Assembly (NCBI GenBank): GCA_905221605.1
Contig: CAJNDS010002395.1
Location: 1 to 30,000 of the forward strand
Length of the DNA stretch: 30,000 nt
Source of the DNA: Symbiodinium natans
Taxonomy: Eukaryota > Sar > Dinophyceae > Suessiales > Symbiodiniaceae
Direction of reading: 5' to 3'
Made by a program: the position numbers and the translations under genes. The notes beneath the pieces are model-generated. The model had not been told where the DNA came from. It ran no database searches and saw nothing but the letters and a program-made list of their open reading frames with translations. Position 1 is the first letter of the stretch, and each line of letters begins with the position of its first letter. Positions 20,610-30,000 of this stretch are shown here, piece after piece.

Positions 20610-22574
20610 TCGCAAGAGAGCAAGAGGATCTACTCTTGGTCAAGAGTATGCTCAAGGCCAAAAATGCTTTGCGATTGTGAAGGGCCGAGTTTGGGGCCGG
20701 CTGATATTGAATTTGCCCAGCCTCTACACCCTCAGGTCACACTTAGCTGTCAGGCCGGAAGAAGTCATCACATCTTAAATCCGCCTGCAAGGACGAGACC
20801 TTCTTGCCGCCAATGGCCGCCAATGCTAAAATCCCCAAGTCAAAGACTTTGCAAGTCAAAACCTCAAACTCAAGCTTCAAGAAAAACCACCAGCACAGCA
20901 ACCACGCTCAAGACTTTGCACGCAGAACGTGTCTCCACGGGAAATACGGAGTGCTTGGCTGCGGCAACAGCCAATGCAGCCCAACAACTGAGAGGTTCTG
21001 CCCGACTGTGGCATGCAGCTGGCTTGGTCCACCATTGTGAACTCTACAGACTCTACAGTGTAGCGGCGCTCTGCCTCACTGGGTTTATGCTTCGTAGGGC
21101 TGCATGCTCGCAGTTCTGGTAGCCTGGCAAAATTTTGTTGCAACCAGGAAAGCAAAGTCCACTCTGATGCGTGACCTGATGAGCGGCGTGCTGCTGCACA
21201 GCCTCGGGAACTCGGCAAGTGCACGTCAAACTTTCAAAGATAGTACTCGATCTCAACCCCCGAAAACTAGCTTGATAGCCAGGCAGCTTTGTGAGGCTGG
21301 GAAGCGGAGTGCTTGCCACCAGCCTGTTTTGGGCTCAGGCAGATCTGTGCTGGTAACTCGTCTGCTTCTGCAAGAGGCAGGAGATACGTAGAGATCAGGG
21401 ATGTCAACTTCGATGGGAGCCTGGTGAACCGGATGGTCGGCCGTTGCCACCTGCAAGCTTCATGACTGCCCTGCGGATTGGGGTTGGCATTATGGTTCCT
21501 CAGATTTTGAGAAGGCCAAACGGAAAAACCAGAGGTCACATGCGTGCGCATGTCATGCGGGATGTCTAGATTGCTGTCTCTTCAAAGCCAAACTCAAATT
21601 CAGTCCTGAGGGTACACATTTGTGGAAGGCAACGAGTCCCATGCCAGGCGTAGAGCGAAGAGAAGTTAACGTTTTGAGAACTCTTGCCAATTGTGGACCC
21701 CAGCTCGCAGCAGAGCGTGGTTTACAAGCAAACATGCAGGCATGCTTGTCCTGACAATTAGTGAGATGGCTATCCCTCAGTGTCTCTTCACATGTTTGTT
21801 TCGAATTTTGGCAACAAAGCTGGTGCAACACGTCAGCTGGCATCATGCAGGCTGCCAATTTAACTTCTGTGGCAGACCCGGTGCTTCGTATCGGTCCTCC
21901 ATGCTGCGTGAAATATACGCCGTGTAGCCACAAAGAAGGACTTTACAGAGGAGCGCCCGTCCCGCCTGTGGTACAGGACCGTGGACAGGTGCCTGCATGA
22001 TACAAGGAACCGGGCACTTCATGTGTCAAAAAAACACTAATCATGGTTTTGGGGCGGCACACGATTCGACGATACATCCACTTCGTGCCATTTCGTGTGC
22101 ATGATGTCAAGGCCTGATGCGCCTGCTGGGCATGCGGCGCAAAAGTTCTTGTCCTGTTTCGTGTTCAGTGTACGAGGCGTTTAGGCGTTTAGCAAGCTGC
22201 GGCCATTGTTTTTGGTGACCACCGAAGATTCACAAGAGGCCTCTGAACACAAGTACCATCTTTGCAGTGCGACTCGATCTGCTTCATCCTCGCATCTCTG
22301 TTCTGCCCAGGCCCTGGTGGCGGCGGAATCTGCACAGCTTAGCTCGGCACTCTTCGTGGCCGTTGTTGTTGAAGTAGACATACGACTTCATGATGCCTGG
22401 AGGTGTACTATTGGGGTTTCGGGAAGGGTTGGCGCCTTAGGCGCCCGGGATGGCGGCTTCGCTTTGAGCAGCCACTGTGCAAAACGCATCTTTCGTGTGA
22501 TGCCTTCGCTCTTGAGGCTTGCAGACGGCATGGCTGCATCTTGCCTGCGCCAAAGCAGTCAGTGTCCGCTGGCG

Positions 22575-22845
22575 TTCGGGGGGGGCTCTCTTCGGGAATC
22601 TGATGACTCATCATTGCGGCCCGACCCGATCAGCATGCTTTGCCTGACATCATCCGTCGGGGTGTAGCCAAAGAACCGCCGGGCCTGAGTGCAGACTGCA
22701 CAAGCCTTGTGAAGCAATCGGAAGAGGCAACCTTTCTCCTCTAAGCGACGGGCCGAGTTTGCCACATTGTGCCTTGGCTGGCACAGGAAAGCGGACCGAT
22801 GGCGGCCAGAACCCTCGTTCTCAACAAAGGCCATCGTGGGCCATC
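22575..22845 (-). CDS. Candidate exon, unknown protein
   Basis: A ~90-codon frame follows the acceptor TCGTTTGCAG. It reads GWPTMAFVENEGSGRHRSAF, NVANSARRLEEKG, then ARRFFGYTPTDDVRQSM and ends near GRNDESSDSR. It is the longest single protein-like frame in the right-hand region. The donor was not located. Function unknown. Confidence 0.42.
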
Positions 22846-23659
22846 CTGCAAACGAAGTCAAAGAGAAAACAGACAAAACACTAGGAGTGGTGCTACGAGT
22901 AGCTGTCAAAAGCTCTCTGCTTCTGCTCTATGCTGGTCGCCAGGCGGCGCCAGGTTGTCGAAGCTGTCCCAGACCAGGCCAGGGCCCTGGAAGGGGCTGC
23001 CTTCGAGAAGCGCCGTCGCTCTCTCTCTCTCTCACTCTCAGTTGCTTGCTGTTTCAATCTGCAATGTTCCCCAATGTCCCCATCAAAGCTTGCAGACTCT
23101 CTCTGAAATTCATGGGAGCCTGCACAAAGCCGTGGCTTGGCAGCCTCCGGAAACTTTGGAAACTCTGACAGGCTGTGATAGCTCACGGTACTCTCTGTAT
23201 CTCGACTTTCAGCAGCCTTGGTCAGTGATCTCACGCGGATGATCTGCGGCATGACCTCATGAACTCGGCTGGCTGCTGTCCGAGGCGTCACACGGTTCGA
23301 GGGTGTTCCAGGCAATGCGCATCATTGGACATGGTCTCGCAGTCGTCCCCAGAGCAAGTCACCTGCACCAAGGCAGAGCGGAGACAAGATGGTCAACGAG
23401 CTTGGGGCATTGTGGAGCACACCTTTGTCTCGTGCACTTGCTCTTGGCCGTTGACGTTGGAGTAGGCGATGGCGTGCCTCAAACATCAGAAGCTTGGGCC
23501 GTCCTTTGGCCGTCTTTTTGTCTCTCCCACCTCAAACTTCGAGCTGGAAGTGCTGGAAAGCAGTCAGGCAGCGCTCCCTGCAAGGCACGGGCTCAAAGGG
23601 TCTTAGGTCTCTTTTTCCAAGCCTCCTAGGCGGGCCCTTTAAGGGGCCCTTATCAGACG

Positions 23660-23878
23660 CCACCTGACCAGGCTGCTGGCCGCCCAGGATGCCCCAACTG
23701 CCTCCGTTGCTTCAGAAGTCGAATTGCTTGGGCTTGGGCTAGGAGAGGGTCTGTTATTTTAGGTCGGCTTCGAGTTCTCTCTCTTTTGGGATCGAAGGAG
23801 TGTTCCCGTGGACTGCTTGGCCTTTTTCTTGTTTCACCTTCCACACGACGGTTTTGCTGCGGCAGCTCCTGCTTCAAA
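23660..23878 (-). CDS. Candidate exon, basic low-complexity protein segment
   Basis: After the acceptor GGCCTTCAG the frame encodes LKQELPQQNRRVEGETRKRP, then HSFDPKRERTRSRPK and LLAQAQAIRLLKQRRQLGHP. It is very rich in Arg, Lys and Ser and resembles a disordered or nucleic-acid-contacting linker. The 3' boundary is uncertain (a GTCAGG or GTGGCG donor near 23660). Function unknown. Confidence 0.4.
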
Positions 23879-24609
23879 CTGAAGGCCTTTGGGCAAGCCC
23901 TGACACAGATGGGCCTTCAACATTAGGAGCCACTCCTGGGTAGCCGTGGCTGGTGTGGGGCACCTCCATGACAGGCTAAGGATCACCGTGTTACGTCTTG
24001 CTAGCAAGCTGGCACAAGTCCACAGCAATGAGAGCGGCAGAAGCCACCTTCCCTGCCCGCGGCCGCAACTCAACTGCGGAGCTGAGAACGGGGCGATCCT
24101 GGCATTGACACGCGAGACGGGTAAGCCGCTAGGGCAAAGGATTGCGGGTCTTCTTGCGATAGAGACCATGAACGCTTTTCGTCCTAGTTCGGACTCATAC
24201 ATCATAAGTCTCACTCATCACCTCGCTCTTTTACAGGCCTGGTATTCGGTGATGTCGTTTGCTTTGGCGTTCTTGCCGGGGTTTTTTTGAGGGTTCCTGG
24301 GTCTCTTGGCATGTCGTCTTCGCTAAGGCAGCATCTCCGGCTGCTTGAAGCCTTTTTGGTCTCTCTGGCATGTCACTGGAGGCACAAGCTTTCAGAAAGT
24401 TCCGGAGGAACTTCAGCGTGCATGGTGTCGCACGGGTGGCAGAACCATGCAATGAGCAGGTATCGGTCTTCCGTGCCTTGCTGGCCAGATCCGCCCAGCA
24501 CACAAGACAGCATCTGAAAAAAACATGGCAAACTACAGGCAAACGCCGCAGAAGCACGATCATGCCAAGCAGCCGTCGTGCTTCACGCTATGAATGTATG
24601 TGTCCTCAC

Positions 24610-24709
24610 GGGAAGGCAACGAAGGAGCATCGCCCACTGCAGCTTCCACAGTCTCCCGTGTGGGTTTCTCGTGGCTCTCATGCAGCAAAGTGGCATCGAA
24701 CACCAGGGC
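24610..24709 (-). CDS. Candidate exon, unknown protein
   Basis: After the acceptor CCCCCCAG the 33 codons include ALVFDATLLHESHEKPTRET and VEAAVGDAPSLPS, ending at GTGAGG. The composition is strongly protein-like, acidic and polar. The next exon could not be chosen with confidence because two frames compete between 24540 and 24400. Function unknown. Confidence 0.42.
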
Positions 24710-25629
24710 CTGGGGGGCAACGGAGGCGGCAACACCCGACTTGTGCGATGCGTTCCAGGCAAGTGCACATGTGACAGTGACGGTGGTGGCTTGAACAGAT
24801 TAGCGAGCCTTCCCTTGCTCCCAGCGAAGCTCCTCAGCTCCCACTGCCATGGTGGCACCTGCACTGCCAGAGGATCTTCGGCACTTCGTGCTGCGCTGGC
24901 AAGCTGCATGTGCCTGGAGGCGTGATGAGGCCCAGGTGAACTGCCAGCCTCTCACGCGAGATTCGCCCGAAGACTGTGACTGTTGAGAATCTCAGAAGCG
25001 CCCAGAGGGTGCTGCCATCCGCGTAGGCCTAGCTACTTACCACACCACACAGTGCACGCCAACCTGGGGGGCGCATTCCAGAGGTGCCTCAGGTATCGGG
25101 GGAGTTTGGGCCACTCAGAGGTGAAAAAACGGCACAGCTTTAAACGTGAGCAGAAACGAGAGAGCTCTCGTCTGGGCGAGCTGCGGCTTGATCCCCATGC
25201 CCGGCTGGAGCCGGGCGAAAGCCGCACCCACGTCCCTGCACGCGAGGTGCTTGAGGTGCTTTTTTGGTGCTTGCTGTGCTTGCAACCCGGGCAGCACCGC
25301 CCCACAGCCGGGCCTTGCATGGCAGCGGGCGATCTCTGGCCGGGCCGCTAGGAGCTCGCAGCTCTTCTGCGCCACCTGGGAACAGAGAAGAGAGCTCTCT
25401 CTTCTCATGTGGAGTGGCATCTGGGCACTGCTTCCATTCGAACGCAGGGTGGCTCGAACGAGCCGTCGGCTTTACGACCTGGATTCTAGCTCTCGACTTC
25501 GACCCGGACTCAAGTCCCACATCATGGCGGCCTCGCACGCATGAGGCGCCAGCTCTCGATTGTGGATCCTGGGTTGCGTTGTGACAAGGGCAGCAAAGGA
25601 CAAAGGCCTTCTACTGCGAGACCTCTCAC

Positions 25630-25766
25630 ATAGATCCAGCGCCACGCGGCAAGTTCAGGGGCGCCCAGGACTCGCGGCGGCCAGAGAACCTGAGGCTAAG
25701 ATGCAGCAAAGTCTTTGGTCTTTAGTGTGTTCTCTTCGAAGAGATCTTGAGCTGACAGACGGATTT
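25630..25766 (-). CDS. Candidate exon(s) with an in-frame TAG, unknown protein
   Basis: From the acceptor TTCTAG at 25767 the frame reads IRLSAQDLFEENTLKTKDFA. After one TAG it resumes in the same frame as VLWPPRVLGAPELAAWRWIY, ending at a GTGAGA donor. The gap between the two parts is only 18 nt, too short for a typical intron. This is a stop mutation, a base error, or two unrelated frames. Confidence 0.35.
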
Positions 25767-25848
25767 CTAGAACAAAGAGGGAACTTCAGGTCGTCCCCAA
25801 AGGCCACGCTTTGTCTCCAATGCAGTTGAAAGGCTGAGTCATTGAGAC

Positions 25849-26159
25849 GTGGCCCATGAAGTAGAGTGTGTCGAAGCTGCTTTGATTCAGGATCAAGTCC
25901 TGGAAGAGAAGCCCACAGAGTGGAAGCGGGTCAAGGTGAAGCTCAGCAGGCTTACTGGGATCATGCTGGTCTGCACATGTCTGGGCCATGGCTTGGGTCT
26001 TTCGGGGGTGTGCAGCCGAGCATCGAGATCTTGTCGGAAGACCTGGTAGTTCCTTGGTTTCCACTCAGAATCGTTGTCCGCCGGGTCAATTGCAATCTGG
26101 GTCCCACCTTCAAGCCCTTGACACCCACCCCTCGCATCCGAGAGTCTCTTCCAGCCAGA
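25849..26159 (-). CDS. Two well-defined exons of the unknown gene in the 21-29 kb region
   Basis: Exon 26159-25956 (68 codons, phase 0) follows the acceptor TTTGCAG and includes GGTQIAIDPADNDSEWKPRN, YQVFRQDLDARLHTPERPKP and HVQTSMIP. It ends at a consensus GTAAGC donor. A 56-nt intron with a pyrimidine-rich end (CTTCTCTTCCAG) leads to exon 25899-25849, DLILNQSSFDTLYFMGH, also phase 0. This is the clearest splice pair in the right-hand region. Function unknown. Confidence 0.5.
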
Positions 26160-26733
26160 CTGCAAACGGCACCTGCAATGTTATCAGTTGCCTTTTTTGC
26201 AGTTGTTCACAAGTGTAATGTGCACTTCCCGATGCTTTTCGTGGTCAAACTATGACTTGCCAAGACGCCGCGGCTGTCGGCCACACAGGCCGCTGGCGGA
26301 AGCCCTCGGGAAAGACCTTGAATACGGGAAGAATAAACTGGGCAATGCCATACCAAGGTGATGCCACAGAAGCAAAGCACAGCATGCTGCCGCGACGCGT
26401 GCGAGTTGGTGTTGATGTCGTACAGCGACTCGGGAAAGTACACGTGACAAGCTCACCATGTCCGCAATTCAGATTCTGTGGGTTCTATGCGTCGTGGTCA
26501 GCTGATGCTCAGCCAGCCCGGATGATCGCAAATGCCTAACCGCAAAAAGCCCTTCTGCCATCTTTGCCGTGGAGCGCCTGCCACTGGCGAAAGCTGAAGA
26601 AAGGGTATTCCTTGAGGTCTGCAAACCTTATGCTGGGTCGCAAAGTGCATGGCAAGAGCAAGCCAGCAAGCTCTTGCAGTCTTGCTAGCGAAGTTTTGAG
26701 CTGCAGCAGCGTCTGAAGGCAGATGACTACAGC

Positions 26734-26804
26734 TCCAGTTGAAGGAAACGGGCAAGGGGCAGCTGGTTCGCCCGCTGCAACATCGAGGCTGCATGAACCA
26801 AGTC
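26734..26804 (-). CDS. Candidate exon, unknown protein
   Basis: After the acceptor CTCGACAG the frame reads DLVHAASMLQRANQLPLARF LQLE and ends at a GC donor. The preceding frame, TLADAIHHVPH, ends at a consensus GTGAGT donor at 26828/26827 in phase 0, so the two join cleanly. A further frame, TLLQLKTSLARLQELA, starts at 26712. All are helical and leucine-rich. Function unknown. Confidence 0.4.
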
Positions 26805-27852
26805 CTGTCGAGGCATAAGGAACTCACATGAGGTACATGGTGAATCGCATCTGCCAACGTCATGTTGCTGGGCTGTGTGAGATCATGCGCGAGATCATGG
26901 GTATCGGGGCACTGTCCCCAAGGTTCTCATGTCTTCAAAGGTTACAGATATTGGTCGGAGATATCTAGATCCCACCTATCTGTCTTTGAATGTCAATCTG
27001 CAGGTGAGGAATTAACGTTCGAGTTGGCTCTTCTCCTTCCGCCGCGCTGCGAAAGCGGTGCCAACCTGGTCCGGGGCTCGGGGAGGTGGTGATGTAGGGG
27101 ATTAATCATTATCCACGATGCCGCATGATGCCTTCTGAGCTGAGACAGGCCCTGCCTCTGCGCTGAGCATTATCAGAAAAAGCCATCGCTCGTGGCAAAC
27201 CTCTGTGCGTATCGGCAACAAGCTGCGTGCAGCTCGACATGTAACGACAGGCCCGCTCATGTGCCATCATGTGCCTCAAAGCGCCCCACGAAGTCTTTAT
27301 CGCAGAAACGGTTTGGCTTAGCAGCTCAGGCCCTGGCCTTGCTCAGGAAGGTCCCCACACCCATGGACAGGTTGCTGCAGCCGCTGTGCTGCAGGCCTCG
27401 GGGTGGCGGCACAACTTGAGCTGTCTCTCAAAGTTGCTCTGCCTGCTCTCACGTTCCACGTCTGGGCGCGTGGCTAAGGTCGTGGAGGCGAACCGACAAG
27501 TCTGCAGCCTGCTGAAAGCAGAGAGGGGCATGATTCCGCATCGTCTCAAGGTAGCTTCCGTCATCGCAGACCCTATCTGAAGTCCTCTAGATCGATCTTG
27601 CCGCCGTTGTCCTCAAACCAGAAGTACGAGTACAAGGCTTGACCTCGGGTGCGAAAGACAGGCTCGGAATCATAAGCAGCACCGCATATGCAGCTCTGGC
27701 CGCGAGGTGAGCATCGCAAGCCCAATCGGAAAGGTCAAAAGAACCCAGCAACCATGAGTCCACGAGAGCTCCCCGGACATGGCATCCTTCAAGCCTCAGC
27801 TAGGGCCTCGGCCCACCCCGAAGGCCAACGACGGCAACGCGATTGTGCTCAC

Positions 27853-27983
27853 CTCCAGGGTACACATTGCCAAGGCTTTGCCAGGGTGTCCCGGGAGGGC
27901 ACTTTCCTGCTCTTGAAGGTTTGGGGACCCAGTGCTTCCCCCACCTCCGCCAGGTCTTTCAACTGCGCAAAGGCCACGCTTCG
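27853..27983 (-). CDS. Candidate exon, unknown protein
   Basis: A 131-nt frame after the acceptor CCCGACAG encodes RSVAFAQLKDLAEVGEALGP and RKVPSRDTLAKPWQCVPW, ending at GGAG with a GTGAGC donor. The composition is helix-forming and protein-like. A competing frame on the same strand is Gly/Pro-rich and less convincing. No family recognised. Confidence 0.4.
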
Positions 27984-29112
27984 CTGTCGGGGCTGATCCC
28001 AGGCCTGGGACCACCTGAGTGGGCCTTTAGGGGAAGCTTGAATTGAAGCTGGGAAAACGCGGAGTGTGGGTGGGAATTGGGAATTGGCCCGAAAGGTTCT
28101 TGTGGCACATCATGCAGGTACATCGCTAACGAGTGTGACTAGAAGGTGGTGGCTCTCGGTGGCTATGTAGATATCGACCATCTTCATTTTAAACGGTATG
28201 TACACGTCTCCCCCACTTTGTTCTTATCAAAATGGCTCTTGAAACACTCTTTTTCATGAAGATCATATCTAGGCTATACTCAGCCCAACGGCAGCTAGAT
28301 GGCATGATGTCGTCCAACCATTTGTAGATGATGCCCAGGTTTTCCTCGGAAGGTGTTGAAATGGACAGAGAGATGCAGCGACTCGGCAGCACAGCGGCCA
28401 CACTGATGCACGTTGGGGGCATGTGGGGATCAGGACATGGAGCGCAAAGGCGCGCAGTTCATCAATGAATGCAGACACTTCCATCTGGCACAATTGCTTA
28501 CGGGCATCTGACTCATTCTTGGTGAACGCGGAACTGCCTGACACATAGCAGCGTGTCGCGTGTCCCGGTAACTGTCGATTCATCTGCTAGCCGCACAACA
28601 GCTCCTACAAGCGGGAACTTGTGTCGAAGCTGCTTACGCTTTGGCGCCTAGGAAGAGGTCGCTCTCCTGTATCTGCTGCTCTCCTGGGCATCTGAGAGAT
28701 GCCGAAAGGTGTACTTAGTGTACTTCAAGCACCTTGAGCAGACTCATTGCCGGCAATGGCTCTCAACTTTACAGTGGGGGCCTCCCTTCCGCCGTTCTTG
28801 GTACAAAGAAGCCCAGACCTCAAACTAGGGCCGTAAAACCAACGACTCGTCCGAGGGTCCCAGCTGCCCAGCGAGGGAGGCCAAGGCCGGCGGAAGCGCG
28901 ACCTAAGGCGCTTCGGACACGAGGGGGCTTGAGTCGCGGAGTGGTTCTGCTTGGGCTCTTTTCGTGTTCTGAAGTTCTGAGCCTTTCTAGGCTCACACCA
29001 GCTTTATCAAGGGCGATGCAGTGCACAAGTTTGCCTTCGAGGTGCTAGAAGCTTCGGAGCCGCCTTGAGCCAAAAATGATTTTACTTCGAACATCCCCAC
29101 CCTCTCTTGGTA

Positions 29113-29245
29113 GGTTGGGCGCTCAGGGAGACTCCGGGGTTGGGCACTCCAGCGAGACTGTGTGGTTGGGCACTTCTGGGGTTGGGCGCTTCTGGGGTTG
29201 GGCGCTCCAGGGCGAGGAGAAGAGTTCCGGGCGAGGAGAAGAGTT
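29113..29245. repeat. Short tandem repeats GTTGGGCRCT and GGCGAGGAGAAGAGTT
   Basis: Five copies of GTTGGGC(G/A)CT lie between about 29114 and 29206, linked by CTGGG or CTCC. They are followed by two copies of GGCGAGGAGAAGAGTT at 29211-29226 and 29230-29245. Confidence 0.75.
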
Positions 29246-30000
29246 GAGTTTAAGCTCTAACAACCCCACACCGAGGGTGGGTAAAAAACCCTCACAAAAC
29301 CCTCACTGTCGAGGACCCCAGGGCTCTGTTGCTCCGAGGGGCAGGGGCGAGATGGAGAAGCACGGACTTCATGGCTCAAGCCAAGGTCTCGAAAAGATCT
29401 CTACATGTCCAGTCCCCGCCATGGGATCTATGATTCATGGCCAAGCGGTTGCGGCATGGGACTGTTGAGCCGGAGGCAACCTCCTGACTCAAAGACTTTC
29501 AGCCTTACCATACGTTGCTGGAGAATTCGAGTCGCATGAATCTCGAGTCCTTACGGCTTCGGGTTTCGCAGTTTCACCTCGAGCGCGTGTCTGGACGTGG
29601 CGGCCTCCCTCTTGCTAGTCTGAAGACTGGCTGCAATCATGCTCTCTCCAAGCTTCATGCAGACCCTTTCGACCCCCAACATGGGCTTGTAAGGGTACGC
29701 GATCCGCTGGGTGCCCGTTGTAACCCCAGGCGGAGAAATCTCCGGCTTAGGCTAGCTGCTGAACGTCAACTGCGCACTGGCCTCCAAAGGCTTCGCATCG
29801 GGCTCCAGTGGCTCCCTAGCGTGGCATTTCGACGTGGGTACGGAGTCGAAACTTCTGTTAACTGGCGGGGTTGGAGTTGGAGCCGTAGCCTCACAGGACA
29901 TGCGGGGGGCGCTGAAGGACCTCACTCGTGCTGAGATGAAAGCTATCCAGCGAGAGAAGTAACTCACAAATGTCCAAAAGCGCTGCCGAGTCAATCCCTA

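Larger units (their letters stand above)
15211..20674 (-). repeat. Tandem array of three ~1.8 kb PCP gene units
   Basis: Three direct units begin at 15211, 17069 and 18862, each with the motif ATTTCGGGCCCCAAGC. Each contains downstream spacer, exons 3-2-1 on the minus strand, and about 85 bp of 5' flank. ATG-to-ATG spacings are 1793 and 1833 bp. Left similarity stops at 15211 and right similarity at about 20674, which fixes the duplicated segment. Unit differences: hairpin insertion plus a 12-bp intron-2 deletion in unit 1, and a 40-bp intron-2 insertion in unit 3. Tandem arrays are the known arrangement for highly expressed dinoflagellate genes, PCP included. Confidence 0.93.
20877..29044 (-). 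other. Intron-rich (or partly decayed) coding region of unknown identity
   Basis: Across 8 kb the minus strand shows many short frames with protein-like composition, each bordered by a pyrimidine-AG acceptor and a GT, GC or GA donor. The same is not seen on the plus strand. The better candidates are listed separately. Other frames read HLEGKLVHCIALDKA (29044-28999), DELRAFALH (near 28440), EENLGIIYKWLDDIMPSSCR (near 28330), EDNGGKIDLEDF (near 27590), GPGLVWDSFDNLAPPGDQ (near 22970), and VATADHPVHQAPIEVDIPDL (from 21450). A terminal frame ends at the stop at 20877. Some neighbouring frames cannot be joined without an in-frame stop or shift, so one large intact gene, several genes, or a degenerating gene all remain possible. 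No domain was recognised. Confidence 0.4.

Noticed and set aside
20244-21122. A 292-codon open frame on the plus strand
   Set aside because: Its first half is antisense to PCP exon 1, and the same antisense frame recurs in all three copies. It comes from the codon bias of the real gene.
21253-21370. A 20-nt intron between the frame VDIPDLY and a frame reading DELPAQICLSPKQ
   Set aside because: The first frame simply continues open to 21253 and remains protein-like, so the second is a shadow frame.
26107-26172. A separate exon VPFAVWLEETLGCEGW
   Set aside because: It would leave a 17-nt intron before the next frame; the overlapping frame from 26159 is continuous and ends at a consensus donor.
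1-30000. tRNA, rRNA or CRISPR features
   Set aside because: No stretch showed a convincing tRNA A- and B-box pair, ribosomal RNA signature or regularly spaced identical repeats.

Overview
The window looks like nuclear DNA of a peridinin-containing dinoflagellate. The direct evidence is a head-to-tail array of three peridinin-chlorophyll a-binding protein (PCP) genes on the minus strand (15211-20674). Each encodes a dinoflagellate-type plastid presequence and two repeated light-harvesting domains. Other signs fit: short exons, mixed splice donors (GT, GC and GA) with AG|G acceptors, degenerate TTTAGGG-like motifs, and no prokaryotic gene layout.

Layout. 1-3500: mostly non-coding, with telomere-like degenerate repeats and a few candidate minus-strand exons. 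3778-4441 (minus): a gene with an NGxxGxV SH3-like module. 4510-5203 (plus): a divergent gene for a hydrophobic protein; the two ATGs are 68 bp apart. 5620-6225: an imperfect ~130 bp tandem repeat. 6221-6946 (minus): a three-exon stretch encoding a cold-shock domain followed by RRM-like sequence. 7000-10050: largely non-coding, with G-runs and AT microsatellites, plus two candidate exons near 8.7-8.9 kb. 10054-14566 (minus): an 11-exon model for a 773-residue protein with signal peptide, ankyrin repeats and several membrane segments. All its exon phases join. 15211-20674: the PCP array. 20877-29044 (minus): an intron-rich or partly decayed coding region with many short exon-like frames and no recognised family.

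The PCP genes are the only ones with a firm function: soluble peridinin/chlorophyll antenna protein in the plastid lumen. Copies B and C are intact (368 residues each after splicing). Copy A carries an 84-bp hairpin-forming insertion with an in-frame stop and is called a pseudogene. The PCP genes contain two spliceosomal introns, one with a GA-AG boundary.

Exon models outside the PCP array come from reading frames, splice-site motifs and phase agreement by eye. No transcript or database search was available, so the models are provisional.
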